Shown: positions 8,134-18,196 of the stretch, in pieces
Numbering within the stretch: position 1 is the stretch's first letter
Layout: the number at the start of each line of letters is the position of its first letter
From: an uncultured Flavobacteriaceae bacterium
GTDB lineage: Bacteria; Bacteroidota; Bacteroidia; Flavobacteriales; Flavobacteriaceae
Length of the DNA: 64,000 nt
Assembly: GCA_947487895.1 (NCBI GenBank)
Contig: CANKYF010000003.1
Span: 356,550-420,549, forward strand
Direction: 5' to 3'
The notes under the pieces: generated by a model
What the model saw: the letters and a program-made list of their open reading frames with translations, nothing else
The model's database searches: none
What the model was told of the DNA's origin: nothing
Program-made: the position numbers and the translations under genes

Positions 8134-9412
8134 TTAAAAACCTAAATCTATTTTCTTTCTCCAAGGAGTTATTCCATATATTTTTTCATTAATTTCTCTT
8201 CTTAGATTATTCCTTATATTTTCAATCAATCTACCTCTTCCTTTTCTTATCCAGAGGATAAGTGGTTGATTCGAATGCCCCGTTCTTTGATCCTTAATTG
8301 GTGTCCCTACAAAATTAATTTGATCTTGATGAGTTTTATGGTTTAATAAAGAAGCATAGATGATTTTATGATCACTAAAGGCATTTTCTAACCAATATTC
8401 AAATTCAAATCCTACAGATACACTCTCTCCAAATTTGTTTTTATATACTTTAGACTTTACTGAACTAGGACCTAGAATATATGAATCAGCTGTTTTTCTT
8501 GCAAAGGATTTTTTATTCTCAACTTTAGCTTCAAATATTTCATTCAGGCTAGAGGGATTTCCTGAATTTATATAAACAGCCCATAAAATTAAACCGTTAA
8601 TAACTTTATCTCCTTTATCATTGATAAAATCTATCTTATTTGGGGCATCACCAATATAAGAATATTTTATTCCATCTTGCAATTCCCCAGTACTTACAGT
8701 AGCACGTCTATTCCATTTTTCAAATAAAGCATCCGACTGCGCCTGAGCATAACCAGCAGTAAAAGCACCCCTATCACGTAATGAGGTATACATGCCTTCA
8801 TTCCATATTTGGTTTACAACACTACCACCATCGGCGTAATAAATCATAGTTTCCATTGCATCCGCTCCACTAGGGTCTGCCCAAAATATAGGATTGTTAT
8901 CAAAGGCTACACTTGTACCTTGAGAAAAATGCGTTACAGGATCTAAGCCGTTAAACCTTGCAATAGCTGGATCACACATACGAACATCCATCTCATATAG
9001 ATCCAAACCTAAAGCTTCTTCATATTCAACACCATTGTATTTAAATTTAAGTGCGGGATTCGTTGAGTTCACCACAGAATTATAACCCTTATGACGCATA
9101 CCAAAAGGATAGTAATTATTCTCCTCCAGTATTTCAGAACTATCTACTGAGCCATTGTTGTTACTGTCCATATACGATAGTCTCACATTACCCAAATGGT
9201 CTTTATACTGATAGATATAATCATACCCTCCTGAACCGTCTGGTTCCACATAACCTTCTGCATGATTAAAGAATTTCAAAGAACTGCCACTATTATCTCC
9301 TGTATACACATAGTTACCTGCGTAATAGGTGTATTTATTAGGCTGCATATACTGCACCACCTTTTTTTCTAGTTTTACACCAGTGGCATCGTAAATATAA
9401 GAAATTGCGCCG
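8134..9412 (-). pseudogene. Orphan RHS tip: core fragment plus a different C-terminal toxin domain
   Basis: The minus-strand frame is open from 9412 to the stop at 8134, but its 5' part is a fragment. Bases 9101-9412 match 11181-11492 of the full RHS gene with about 11 differences in 312. It keeps the end of the RHS core (QYKDHLGNVRLSYMD, YYPFGM, and the core-closing NNPIFWADPSG, equivalent to SDPTG in the full protein), and then carries a ~240-residue tip unlike that of the full gene (residues such as KWNRRATVSTGELQDG and RTGHSNQPLILWIRKGRG near the end). I do not recognise the tip. The first possible start is a GTG at 9358-9360 inside the core, giving 408 aa without signal peptide; it is probably a silent cassette able to recombine into 10211-13798. 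Confidence 0.8.
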
Positions 9413-9456
9413 GGTCTTATGGGGTGTAATTTATCTGATTTCTTTTAGTACAAACG

Positions 9457-9678
9457 TTACATTTAGAACATTGTATGTTTTCCATGCCCTAATTTAATAC
9501 ACAACAATTTAAAGGTCCCTTATTTTAAAAGCTCTAAGCAATTTTAATAGTCTTTAATATATCTATAAACAAAGAAAAACAGCAATTAAACGTTTTGTTA
9601 GCTACTGTTTTTCAATGATTTAAATTTTATTTTATAGAAATGTCCTAATTTGACCCATTACCAATTTGACCCATTACC
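9457..9678. repeat. RHS-island repeat, copy C
   Basis: Matches copy B over about 204 bp and then doubles the TTTGACCCATTACC unit as copy A does. The stop codon of the immunity gene at 9674 lies in its last GGTAATGGG, as with copy B. The left edge lies 45 bp from the point (9412) where homology to the full RHS core begins. Confidence 0.85.
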
Positions 9679-10198
9679 GTAGCGAAACTTCAAATTTTAT
9701 ACATGTTTCTATAAGATTAGAATTTCCATTTTCGAATATAATTTTATTATAATTTAAAATTTTATCAATACTGAAAGCTCTCTTAAATGTTTTTTCTTCA
9801 CATATATACAAAATGTCGGATTTAAAATTAGGATTAGTCCATTCATTAAGTGATTTTTCATCTCCAAAATGTTTGTATAAAAATTCTTTCTCTTCTATTT
9901 TAATATCCATTGAGTAAAAAATGGCAGCCCCTTCAGAAAATGACTCAATTATTTCAACCTCTTTCGCATTAAACAAATTAATTAATGAATCCAGTGACTG
10001 AACAGCAGATTGTCTTTTTAAAATCAAACCTTGTCCATATCCTTTCCCATCAATTTTTGTTAATTCGTTCTCAAATCCATGAATTTCTACTTCTACAAAT
10101 TCTTTCGTAAGACTATCCCATGCTTTTGTGTCCACTTTTTTTTCTACATTACATGAATAGATTATTAAAAGTGATAATACTATAAGTTTTGTCTTCAT
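9674..10198 (-). CDS. Putative lipoprotein immunity protein of the full-length RHS toxin
   Basis: 174 aa. Signal peptide MKTKLIVLSLLIIYSC with the lipobox Cys at residue 16, then a mixed alpha/beta domain (KEFVEVEIHGFENELTKI, LINLFNAKEVEIIESF, GAAIFYSMDIKIEEKEFLY). No family recognised. It starts 12 nt after the RHS stop codon on the same strand, the usual place for the cognate immunity gene. As a predicted lipoprotein it would protect at the periplasmic face of a membrane, matching an envelope-acting protease toxin. Confidence 0.7.
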   Translation of the reverse strand: MKTKLIVLSLLIIYSCNVEKKVDTKAWDSLTKEFVEVEIHGFENELTKIDGKGYGQGLILKRQSAVQSLDSLINLFNAKEVEIIESFSEGAAIFYSMDIKIEEKEFLYKHFGDEKSLNEWTNPNFKSDILYICEEKTFKRAFSIDKILNYNKIIFENGNSNLIETCIKFEVSLR

Positions 10199-10210
10199 AA
10201 TTTCAAAATG

Positions 10211-13200
10211 TTATTTTTTAGATAAATAAAGAAACTCTAATTTGTTTAAAGGAGTTCCTCCATTTATCGTATTTGAATTCATATTAGATTTGCTTTTCCC
10301 ATCTCTTTTCTCTCTCCTAGCAGATGCACTTTTTCTTTCTAGTTTTGTCTTTGTGCTTAAATATATTAGAATAGAACCTTCTCCAATGAATTTACCCTTT
10401 TTGTTTTTCTTATTACTATCAACTAATTTGCCAGCATAGCCTTCTGGGTGAGGAACAAATATTTTGTTATATACGTCAACAGCTGTCCCTAATCTACCTG
10501 TATAAGTTTTCCTGTGAGGTTCATTAAAAGCATCTGCATGTCTATTTCCAGCTGCAACTGCGCTTGCTTCAGACCCATCAATTTGTTCAGGATAACCCTC
10601 ATAACTTTTTCCAGTATTCACTTTACCTAAAATGCCTTTATTAAAATGGTCTAATTCATGAACTAATAAATCATCTGGACTTAGTTCTACTCCATCTGCC
10701 TTAACAGTCTGAGTTGGGTCAAAATCCATGAATCTAGTATAAGTTCCATCATCTTCTTTTTCCCATCCATAAGTTTGCGGGCCATCTTTTTTTGCATTAC
10801 CCATTTGAATCACTATTGTGTTCTTGGATTCTATTGCTTCTACTAATTGATTAAATCCTTCTTCAGAACGGGCCGACATAATCAACTGATAATATACTTG
10901 CGAAATGTATTCATCGGAACCAGTTATAATAATTCTTTCGCCTGTAGGGTCAGAAGCAACTATAGGACAATTTGCAACATAGCTATAAGGTGAAAATTCA
11001 TAATATTCATTAGCAGCATTATCAATATTCATCCATCTTCCTAAACTGGCATCATAATTCCTAGCGTGGAAGTCATACCAGCCCAATCCAAGCTCATTAT
11101 TCATTTCCTTCCCACCAAACTTATACTTCAGCGCAGGATTCGTAGAATTCACTACATTATTATATCCGTTGTGCTTCAAACCAAAAGGATAGTAATTATT
11201 CTCCTCCAGTATTTCAGAACTATCTACTGAGCCATTGTTGTTACTGTCCATATACGATAGTCTCACATTACCCAAATGGTCTTTATACTGATAGATATAA
11301 TCATACCCTCCTGAACCGTCTGGTTCCACATAACCTTCGGCGTGATTAAAGAATTTCAAAGAACTGCCATTGTTGTCTCCAGTATACACATAGTTACCTG
11401 CGTAGTAGGTGTATTTTGTAGGCTGCATATACTGCACTACCTTTTTTTCTAGTTTTACACCATTGGCATCGTAAATATAAGAAATTGCGCCGTTACCTTT
11501 AGGAATAGTTTTAGGTAAATTTAAATGGTTGTATGTAATATTTGCAAAAATACCTTTATTGTAGTCCTTTAGCATATTGCCATTGGCATCATAGGTGTAA
11601 TCATCCCCTGTATGGTTATTTAAGTAATCCTTAAACCCTTCATGATGATGCCCTTCTTCTAATACATCTATTAATTTATTGCCTGCATCATAGGTATAGG
11701 TAAGGTGGTCTAAATATTCAGCAAAAGAATTATTGGACAAATACCCATTTCTTCTTAGTTTGGTAATATTACCATTCTTATCATATGCCACTAATTTTAA
11801 ATTATGTTTATTGTTCCACGAGGAATTCGCACTACCTGTCAAACCACTTGTAATCCTGTTAAGGGGATCATAACTGTATGTGTACCAGTGTAAAACATTA
11901 TCATTAGCGGTTTTCCACTCAGTTTCAGAGATATTACCATTGTATAATTTTGTTGCACTGTGGTCTTCTGTATTATAATTAATTTTAAAACTAAACAGAT
12001 CATTTCCTAAACTCGTTGGGTTATTAATCTCTTTGAGCCAGCCCCTAATGTTATAGCTATAGTCTATTTCTTGTAAAGGGTTGGCCTGTGTATTCCCTAC
12101 ATCTTTTTGTTCTAACTGCCCTAGGGCATCATAATGGTTATGGGTAATAAGCGCATCTCCCTGCCCGTTAATGTTCTGTTTGTGTGTTAGTAACCTATTG
12201 GCATGGTCATAGGTATACTTGTCTACAGTGGTAATAGTGGCATGCCCTGTTTTGGTATGTGTGGTGGTGCTCTCTAAAACGTTGCCTAAAAAATCTAATT
12301 TGTACTTTACCTTATCGGTGGTTTCTAAATAGGCATTGTATGTGTAGATATAAATAGGCCTTGATTTATTGTCATAATAGGTTACGGTGGTGATCCATTT
12401 ATCACTGGCTTCTAAGACCTTTACTTTGCTACAGGTTGCCAGTCCCTTAACATTGGTTATGGGCGTGACCCCATAGGCATCTTCAGAGGTGCCGCCTGCC
12501 AGATCAAAATCATTGTAATTATCATAATAGTTAATGGTGAATAATTCTGTGATATGGGTATTCACATCATAGTATACCTGCTGGTTAGACAGGGTTGCAG
12601 ACGCTGTTGTAGTTCTGTCTACAGAACCAACGGCACTTGCCGTAGTTACTTGGAGCATAAACCTACTTACCCAACCAGGGGTGGTTTCTAAACCTGAACC
12701 TGTGTAGGCTACCCTACCAAAATCGTCATATCTGGTAATGAGCCATCTGTTGGTTTCTAGTCTATATTTTGTGTCTGTGGTTAGGTAGGGTCTGTCTAGT
12801 ACATCATATATAATATATTCCCAACGTTTGCCTGGTATTTTTTTCTCTACCAGCCTGTTCTTATCATCATAGATGTACTGATAGCATAATTCTGAAAGTT
12901 CTGTAGATGAGATACCATCACTGGTATCTGCCTTTGGTGGGATGACATAACTTAAGTTGCCGTAATCATCATATACATAATAGGTATCATGTGGTATTTG
13001 CTTATCGCCTGCATCATTGGTATCGCCATCGCCATTGCTATCAAAATGGGCATAGGTACGTTTTAGTACCACCCGCCCCTGCTTATCTTTAAATTCTTCT
13101 GTGGTATGTAGTTTTAAATAGGTTTGTGTAGGGCTCCAGTTTTCATCTTTGGTCACGGTTTTATATAATTCTCCTTGATCATAATATACCGTACCATTAC

Positions 13201-13798
13201 CTGTAAGGCTTGGGGTATAGGTAAAATTAAAATAGGATAGGTTAACTGTAAATAGCCTCACCTCATTGGTGGTATTGGCACTGTACTCAAACTTTATGGT
13301 GTGGTCTGTATCTAAGGTTTTATCGAGTATCCAATCTGCTCCCGGGGCGCCTTGTTCTAACACCCTACTAAGGGGAGAATGTTCTAAATTCTTTTCTGAG
13401 TAGGGGTTTAGTGTGTTCTCATACTTTGGGGCATTGTAAAAATTAAGTGCGGCATTGAGGGCACCTGTTTGGTAAGTACCACCGGTACTGGTCATGGCAT
13501 AGGGCAGGTACTCTTTATCCTGCCTGCCATAGGCATCATACGCTGTATGTGAGACTATATCCTGATTGTTACCCCCAGCTCTTATACCAATATGTTGTTT
13601 TTGGCGCCCCAAACCATCAAAATAGGTAATACTTTCTTCTTTATCATTGTTTGCTAAATTCCCAGTGCCATCTACTTTGGTAGTACCATTAGTGGTCTCT
13701 ACCTTGTAAACGGTAGTCTTTATATAGTTTTCATTGCTCTGACCTGAAAGTAACAGTGTGAAAAACACAGTAGATATGAATAAAATAGCTTTTTTCAT
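10211..13798 (-). CDS. Secreted DUF6443/RHS-core polymorphic toxin with a zincin-like (M91-type) C-terminal tip
   Basis: 1195 aa. A Sec signal peptide (MKKAILFISTVFFTLLLSG) is followed by the DUF6443-type N-terminal region (ESITYFDGLGRQKQHIGIRA), YD repeats over about residues 270-850, and the RHS-associated core with QYKDHLGNVRLSY, the YGFHARNYD-like WYDFHARNYDASLGRW and the closing YSYVANCPIVASDPTG near residue 970. The tip (~970-1195) holds DDLLVHELDHF, an HExxH zinc motif, followed about 30 residues later by GSEASAVAAGNR, the arrangement of M91 (NleD-like) effector metallopeptidases. The cage would hold the tip until delivery. No T9SS C-terminal domain is visible. Bases 11181-11492 are nearly identical to the orphan tip gene downstream. 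Confidence 0.9.
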   Translation of the reverse strand: MKKAILFISTVFFTLLLSGQSNENYIKTTVYKVETTNGTTKVDGTGNLANNDKEESITYFDGLGRQKQHIGIRAGGNNQDIVSHTAYDAYGRQDKEYLPYAMTSTGGTYQTGALNAALNFYNAPKYENTLNPYSEKNLEHSPLSRVLEQGAPGADWILDKTLDTDHTIKFEYSANTTNEVRLFTVNLSYFNFTYTPSLTGNGTVYYDQGELYKTVTKDENWSPTQTYLKLHTTEEFKDKQGRVVLKRTYAHFDSNGDGDTNDAGDKQIPHDTYYVYDDYGNLSYVIPPKADTSDGISSTELSELCYQYIYDDKNRLVEKKIPGKRWEYIIYDVLDRPYLTTDTKYRLETNRWLITRYDDFGRVAYTGSGLETTPGWVSRFMLQVTTASAVGSVDRTTTASATLSNQQVYYDVNTHITELFTINYYDNYNDFDLAGGTSEDAYGVTPITNVKGLATCSKVKVLEASDKWITTVTYYDNKSRPIYIYTYNAYLETTDKVKYKLDFLGNVLESTTTHTKTGHATITTVDKYTYDHANRLLTHKQNINGQGDALITHNHYDALGQLEQKDVGNTQANPLQEIDYSYNIRGWLKEINNPTSLGNDLFSFKINYNTEDHSATKLYNGNISETEWKTANDNVLHWYTYSYDPLNRITSGLTGSANSSWNNKHNLKLVAYDKNGNITKLRRNGYLSNNSFAEYLDHLTYTYDAGNKLIDVLEEGHHHEGFKDYLNNHTGDDYTYDANGNMLKDYNKGIFANITYNHLNLPKTIPKGNGAISYIYDANGVKLEKKVVQYMQPTKYTYYAGNYVYTGDNNGSSLKFFNHAEGYVEPDGSGGYDYIYQYKDHLGNVRLSYMDSNNNGSVDSSEILEENNYYPFGLKHNGYNNVVNSTNPALKYKFGGKEMNNELGLGWYDFHARNYDASLGRWMNIDNAANEYYEFSPYSYVANCPIVASDPTGERIIITGSDEYISQVYYQLIMSARSEEGFNQLVEAIESKNTIVIQMGNAKKDGPQTYGWEKEDDGTYTRFMDFDPTQTVKADGVELSPDDLLVHELDHFNKGILGKVNTGKSYEGYPEQIDGSEASAVAAGNRHADAFNEPHRKTYTGRLGTAVDVYNKIFVPHPEGYAGKLVDSNKKNKKGKFIGEGSILIYLSTKTKLERKSASARREKRDGKSKSNMNSNTINGGTPLNKLEFLYLSKK

Positions 13799-13853
13799 GT
13801 TATGTAAATATTTTTGTGTGCTGTTTATCTATGATTAAATACTAGCTGATAGT

Positions 13854-14288
13854 CTACCTGGTGTAGCACCAAACTTCTGTGGGTATGATATGGTCTTCTG
13901 AATCTCTAAGTAGTACAGAAATGTGTAGCTGGTTGGCAGTGAGCTGATGAATTTGGTATTCTTGTCTGCTCCCTGAACTGTTGATTAACACTAATATGCC
14001 ATCACCTGAGGTGTGACTCCAATTACCCGAACCGGTCTTTCCAAACTCCAGAATTTGTGTATAGGAGCCATCTCCATTTAAGGAGATCTGGCAGTCCTTA
14101 TACCGCTCTTTAAGGGCATTTATAACCTCCTCTCCCAGATTGTCTGTGATCACTTTTTTTGCTTGGGGTAATATGTTATAGGAACATTGGTAATTAAACT
14201 TCCATAAGCCCTCAATCTGTGTGGATTGGGCAAAGGTCTGTATGCCCACAAAAAGGCATATTAATACTATGAATTTATATATTTTCAT
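13854..14288 (-). CDS. Secreted lipocalin-like small protein between the two RHS genes
   Basis: 144 aa. Signal peptide MKIYKFIVLICLFVGIQTFAQ, then one beta-barrel-like domain with IEGLWKFNYQCSYN, GDGSYTQILEFGKTGSGNWS and ILVLINSSGSRQEYQIHQL, typical of small lipocalin-like/DUF proteins of Bacteroidota. It sits 55 bp upstream of the RHS toxin and 29 bp downstream of the RHS partner, so it is probably co-transcribed. It may be a periplasmic accessory factor for RHS export or assembly; that is inferred from position alone. Confidence 0.7.
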   Translation of the reverse strand: MKIYKFIVLICLFVGIQTFAQSTQIEGLWKFNYQCSYNILPQAKKVITDNLGEEVINALKERYKDCQISLNGDGSYTQILEFGKTGSGNWSHTSGDGILVLINSSGSRQEYQIHQLTANQLHISVLLRDSEDHIIPTEVWCYTR

Positions 14289-14317
14289 TGTTTTGACTTT
14301 ATATTGTTATTGCTGAT

Positions 14318-17300
14318 TTATTGTGGTGACCCACCACTATTACGGTAATGGTATTCGTTCTCACTCAATACATGCCCATTGGCATCCATGATTTGCTTAA
14401 GCCTGTTGAATGCGTCATACTCATAGTACATGGTATAACCTCTTGGGTCTGTGACACTGGTGACGCCTATTAGTGGATCGTAGGTATAGGTAGTAATTTG
14501 TGCATTGTTTAATGCTGTATGCGCTCTTATGTCTGCCAGTTTTTGGCGTAAGGTGCCTTCGTCTCCTTGATAATTCATACTGCCGTTAGAATTGATGATA
14601 TCTATAGTTCTATCGTCATCTGTATCTGAAGCATTTTCGGCTGCATTAATTAAACTCATTACTGTTAAAGCATCATCATGAGTAAAGTTTTCTATCTTGG
14701 CTATAGGGTATTGATTATTATAGCCCCAGATATAATATATATGTGCACCATCCTTTTGGCTTACTTCTACTGGGTTGCCAAAATCATTATACCTGTGATA
14801 TTCCAGTTGGTCTTTTAAGGTGTTAGAGGTAGCATGGTATACCCCTTTTAGGCTTTGAACATCGTTAGGTACCACTAAATTATTAGTACCCCATTCCTTA
14901 AAGTTGGTACGTTGCAGGCTTATCAGCTCATCGGTGTTTGCTATACCATCTTCATTTTCATCTTTATAGACCTCGGTTTGTATTGGAGTTGCCATTTGGT
15001 GCAGGTCATCATCCTTTAATCTATGAATGGCTGTAAGATTGTTTACAGTACCTCCTGTAATAACACTATCGTCCTGTAAGGTGGTAGCTGTTTTTATATC
15101 ATCTGGATAGAGCGTTTTAGTGATTATTGATTTAGAATCGCTAGTCGTTACAACTACCTTAGAAGGCTGGTAATTTTTACTGTTGGTATTATAACTATAA
15201 TTGATGGTTTTTGCAATAGGATCTGTTCCATAACTATTGTATGTAGTATCTATGGTTTGATCTAAATGCCACCATTGGCTTTTTATTTTGTAATCACTGT
15301 ACTTCACAATGTCTTCCCATGTGGATCTACATCCAATGCCTGTTGTACATGGAGAAGCACTATAAAGTTTATCTTCACTATTACCATGACTTCTGCTTAA
15401 CCCGTACATGTATGGTTGATAACTATCCACAGAATAATTATTTACCAATTTAGAGAGTAGTGTTCCTGAGCTATTGTACACCTCTTGTTGCAACAGTTGG
15501 CCATTGTCTAAATGTACTTCATTGGGTATGGTGGTACCGTAATCGGCCACAGTCTCTAATTGGTTTTGGTAATTATATACCGTTTTACCTAAGGTAATAC
15601 CCTGACTATCTATTTTAGACACCGTTACCTGATCATAACCTATTGATTTTCCATTGGCAGAACTTGCCACAGGTATAATTGGTGAACTTGAATAAGATTT
15701 ACCCACTGAAATAACTCTTATTTTATTAGCTGTTTGCCCTCCAATAGGATTATGTAATTCCTGATATGCTTCATAATCATGAATTTTAGCCTTTCCATAT
15801 TGAATAGGGGATAACAGCTTTCCTGATGATTTTGTCACCAAGGTTTGGTCATAAGGCAAAAGGTCGGGGTCGTTTTCATATTTAAAACCTTCGCGGGTAT
15901 AATCGTAATGTGTTGTTTCTGTTAACGTGCCGTCTGAATCGTAATTTTTTATCTCTTTGACCCGTAAGCCTCCTCCCAATTGATAATCAAACTCTGTTAG
16001 CTCTTTTTGTCTTAAGTCCACATAATTTGCAGTGAATTCGGTGAAAGATGAAGAACTTGTATTTTGTATTTCTAAAATATAGTCACCAGCTGGAAGTTTT
16101 ACGCCTTGAACGGATTTAAAACTGGAACTAAATTGTGAGTCTGGTACAAAAGCTAATACTTGAGTGCCATCTTGTCGTTTTAGAATACCTTTAGCGCCAG
16201 CAGTCCAAATATCGACTTTAAATTCTAAACGCACTCTTGCACCATGAGCTAGTGTAAACGATTTTGAAAGCCCTGTGTTTGATTGTTGACCATACGCTTG
16301 TATGTAAATTTCTTTTTCTGTGAATTCATATACGGGGGTCTCAGGACCTTCGGGTAAACTTGTGACTGCTATACTTGCATTATCAGTTGTTTGCCACGCA
16401 GCAAATTTAGCCGCTGTATATTTTTTATAAAAATTCCCATATCTATTGGTTTCCAAGATAAATTCGGTCTTTCCTTTGGTAGGATAGATAATACTCTTTA
16501 AGGAATATATTTTATTTAAAGTTGTATCAACCGCATGATGCAAATATTCATAGTTAAAGTGATTATGACCAGGGCTAGGTGGTACACGTTCATAAGTACT
16601 AAAATCAGTAACTATGGGATCTATGATAGGTGTATTAACATTACCATTAAGGAATTCAGTACCGTATTCATGCCTTTGGTTTGTTATTTCAAAATAGGGT
16701 GTATTACTTTCAATATCTATATCTAATGGAGTAGATTGTAATATTTCAAATTTATTTTCTTGTTTGCCCCAATACCCCCAATGGTCAGTATTATTAGAGT
16801 TTTTAGCTATTGGAAATATCGTTGAAGGTCTTTCTACATACTCAAAAACATGAGGGTTTTTATAGGTTTTAATCCCATTTACTTCGGTGTATTCTGTAAG
16901 CTTTTCTAATGATAATTTACTAGTATTTGTAGATATTGAATTTTGGTTTGTTGTATTCACATATGTATACTCAAACTCAAATCCTTTTATAAACTTATTG
17001 TTTTTATCATATATCTCTATTTTGGATAGCACCTGTGGAATTCCTCCAGCAGGTTGCAGATCAAATCTATCGGTAGTTATGAATTTTACATACCCCTCAT
17101 CAAAATCTATACGGGTTAAGTAAATATCATCTATATATTCTGTAGTACTTATTTCATTGCCAACGCCTCCTTTTATTGGAAGGTGATGATCTATCAATAT
17201 AACATTTGGATCTTCTGACGTAAAGAAAATACTATTAATATTTAATGTGGAGTTGTAGGATTTAAATGATGGTGTTTGAATTCGGCCATTATTCAAATAA

Positions 17301-18190
17301 CTAAAATTTACTTCCTTATTAGTATTAGATTTTATTTTTTTGAGCATCCAAGAACTTATAGTCTTTTCAACTGGAACATTGGAAGAATTGACTAAAGAAT
17401 GAATTGATTTAGTAACAAGTTCATCAAAAGTATAAATATTGCCTTTTAAATCTTTTACACGATAATCATAGTTCCCAGGATACCCAGATGTAGGGTTAAT
17501 CATGTCAAATTTTAAGCCGTCTCCTCGTTTTAATGAAACCCCTTGTGGGAAATTATCAAAGATGAATTGCCCAGAATAACTCAGGAAATTATAGAAGTAT
17601 AGATCTGGAAAAAGATCTCTTCTGTTACTCTCAAAATATTGTAAATATTGTGCATCTGTTAAATTTATGCCATTTTTGTTATCTTCCGTTAACTCAATTA
17701 TTGGATCTCTAAAATGATAGTTATTCAAAGAAGAATTTTCTGAATAACCAAAATCATCAAAACTCCGCTTTTGCTTACTTAAACTACCACCAGCATTAAG
17801 TGACCATCCCAGACCTACCCATGAAGCTTCTTGGGCTACTTTAATTCCTGAAGCATGATAATTGAGAGAAATAGGTACTTCAATATCTCCAGATTTAATC
17901 ATATATAAGGGTATTGATATGCTTGGAACTCCCGTATAATTACCAACAGGGTATGTACCATATTGTTGCATAGCCTCTGTATTAGGTGAATTAGGCATTA
18001 AATCTGGAAGTTGGGTTTGTTGGGCAAATGCTTTGAACAAACAACATAATCCAACTAGAATTGAAAAAACGAAGCGCAAATTTACATTTGCTAAGCGCCT
18101 GTATTCTATGTAATGGAAATGTGGTATGATAGATACTTTGCCCAAGGCATTGTATTTAAAATTTCGGAAAATGATATTTAAGTATTCCAT
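14318..18190 (-). CDS. Large secreted RHS/YD-repeat partner protein
   Basis: 1290 aa as called. The N-terminal half has SPNTEAMQQYGTYPVGNYTG and PISLNYHASGIKVAQEASWV, the opening of the Bacteroidota RHS companion family, and the end has classic YD repeats (ITTYTYDPLIGVTSVTDPRG, YYEYDAFNRLKQIMDANG). It stops after the last YD repeat without a toxin tip. It probably builds the first part of the cage completed by the 1195-aa protein. The called ATG gives a 37-residue leader before the signal peptide; a TTG at 18077-18079 would give MRFVFSILVGLCCLFKAFAQ directly, a better Sec signal, so the true start is uncertain. First gene of the RHS operon, divergent from the response regulator. Confidence 0.88.
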   Translation of the reverse strand: MEYLNIIFRNFKYNALGKVSIIPHFHYIEYRRLANVNLRFVFSILVGLCCLFKAFAQQTQLPDLMPNSPNTEAMQQYGTYPVGNYTGVPSISIPLYMIKSGDIEVPISLNYHASGIKVAQEASWVGLGWSLNAGGSLSKQKRSFDDFGYSENSSLNNYHFRDPIIELTEDNKNGINLTDAQYLQYFESNRRDLFPDLYFYNFLSYSGQFIFDNFPQGVSLKRGDGLKFDMINPTSGYPGNYDYRVKDLKGNIYTFDELVTKSIHSLVNSSNVPVEKTISSWMLKKIKSNTNKEVNFSYLNNGRIQTPSFKSYNSTLNINSIFFTSEDPNVILIDHHLPIKGGVGNEISTTEYIDDIYLTRIDFDEGYVKFITTDRFDLQPAGGIPQVLSKIEIYDKNNKFIKGFEFEYTYVNTTNQNSISTNTSKLSLEKLTEYTEVNGIKTYKNPHVFEYVERPSTIFPIAKNSNNTDHWGYWGKQENKFEILQSTPLDIDIESNTPYFEITNQRHEYGTEFLNGNVNTPIIDPIVTDFSTYERVPPSPGHNHFNYEYLHHAVDTTLNKIYSLKSIIYPTKGKTEFILETNRYGNFYKKYTAAKFAAWQTTDNASIAVTSLPEGPETPVYEFTEKEIYIQAYGQQSNTGLSKSFTLAHGARVRLEFKVDIWTAGAKGILKRQDGTQVLAFVPDSQFSSSFKSVQGVKLPAGDYILEIQNTSSSSFTEFTANYVDLRQKELTEFDYQLGGGLRVKEIKNYDSDGTLTETTHYDYTREGFKYENDPDLLPYDQTLVTKSSGKLLSPIQYGKAKIHDYEAYQELHNPIGGQTANKIRVISVGKSYSSSPIIPVASSANGKSIGYDQVTVSKIDSQGITLGKTVYNYQNQLETVADYGTTIPNEVHLDNGQLLQQEVYNSSGTLLSKLVNNYSVDSYQPYMYGLSRSHGNSEDKLYSASPCTTGIGCRSTWEDIVKYSDYKIKSQWWHLDQTIDTTYNSYGTDPIAKTINYSYNTNSKNYQPSKVVVTTSDSKSIITKTLYPDDIKTATTLQDDSVITGGTVNNLTAIHRLKDDDLHQMATPIQTEVYKDENEDGIANTDELISLQRTNFKEWGTNNLVVPNDVQSLKGVYHATSNTLKDQLEYHRYNDFGNPVEVSQKDGAHIYYIWGYNNQYPIAKIENFTHDDALTVMSLINAAENASDTDDDRTIDIINSNGSMNYQGDEGTLRQKLADIRAHTALNNAQITTYTYDPLIGVTSVTDPRGYTMYYEYDAFNRLKQIMDANGHVLSENEYHYRNSGGSPQ

Positions 18191-18196
18191 TTAGCA

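Noticed and set aside
8134..9360. Orphan RHS tip as a complete 408-aa gene
   Set aside because: Homology to the full RHS core continues upstream of the first GTG to 9412 and then breaks, and there is no signal peptide; it is a fragment.
6695..9678. CRISPR array
   Set aside because: The three repeat copies are 110-220 bp and separated by whole genes; there are no short regular repeats or cas genes.
10211..18190. Type IX secretion of the RHS proteins
   Set aside because: Neither protein ends with a recognisable T9SS sorting domain: one ends in the toxin tip (LEFLYLSKK), the other after YD repeats.
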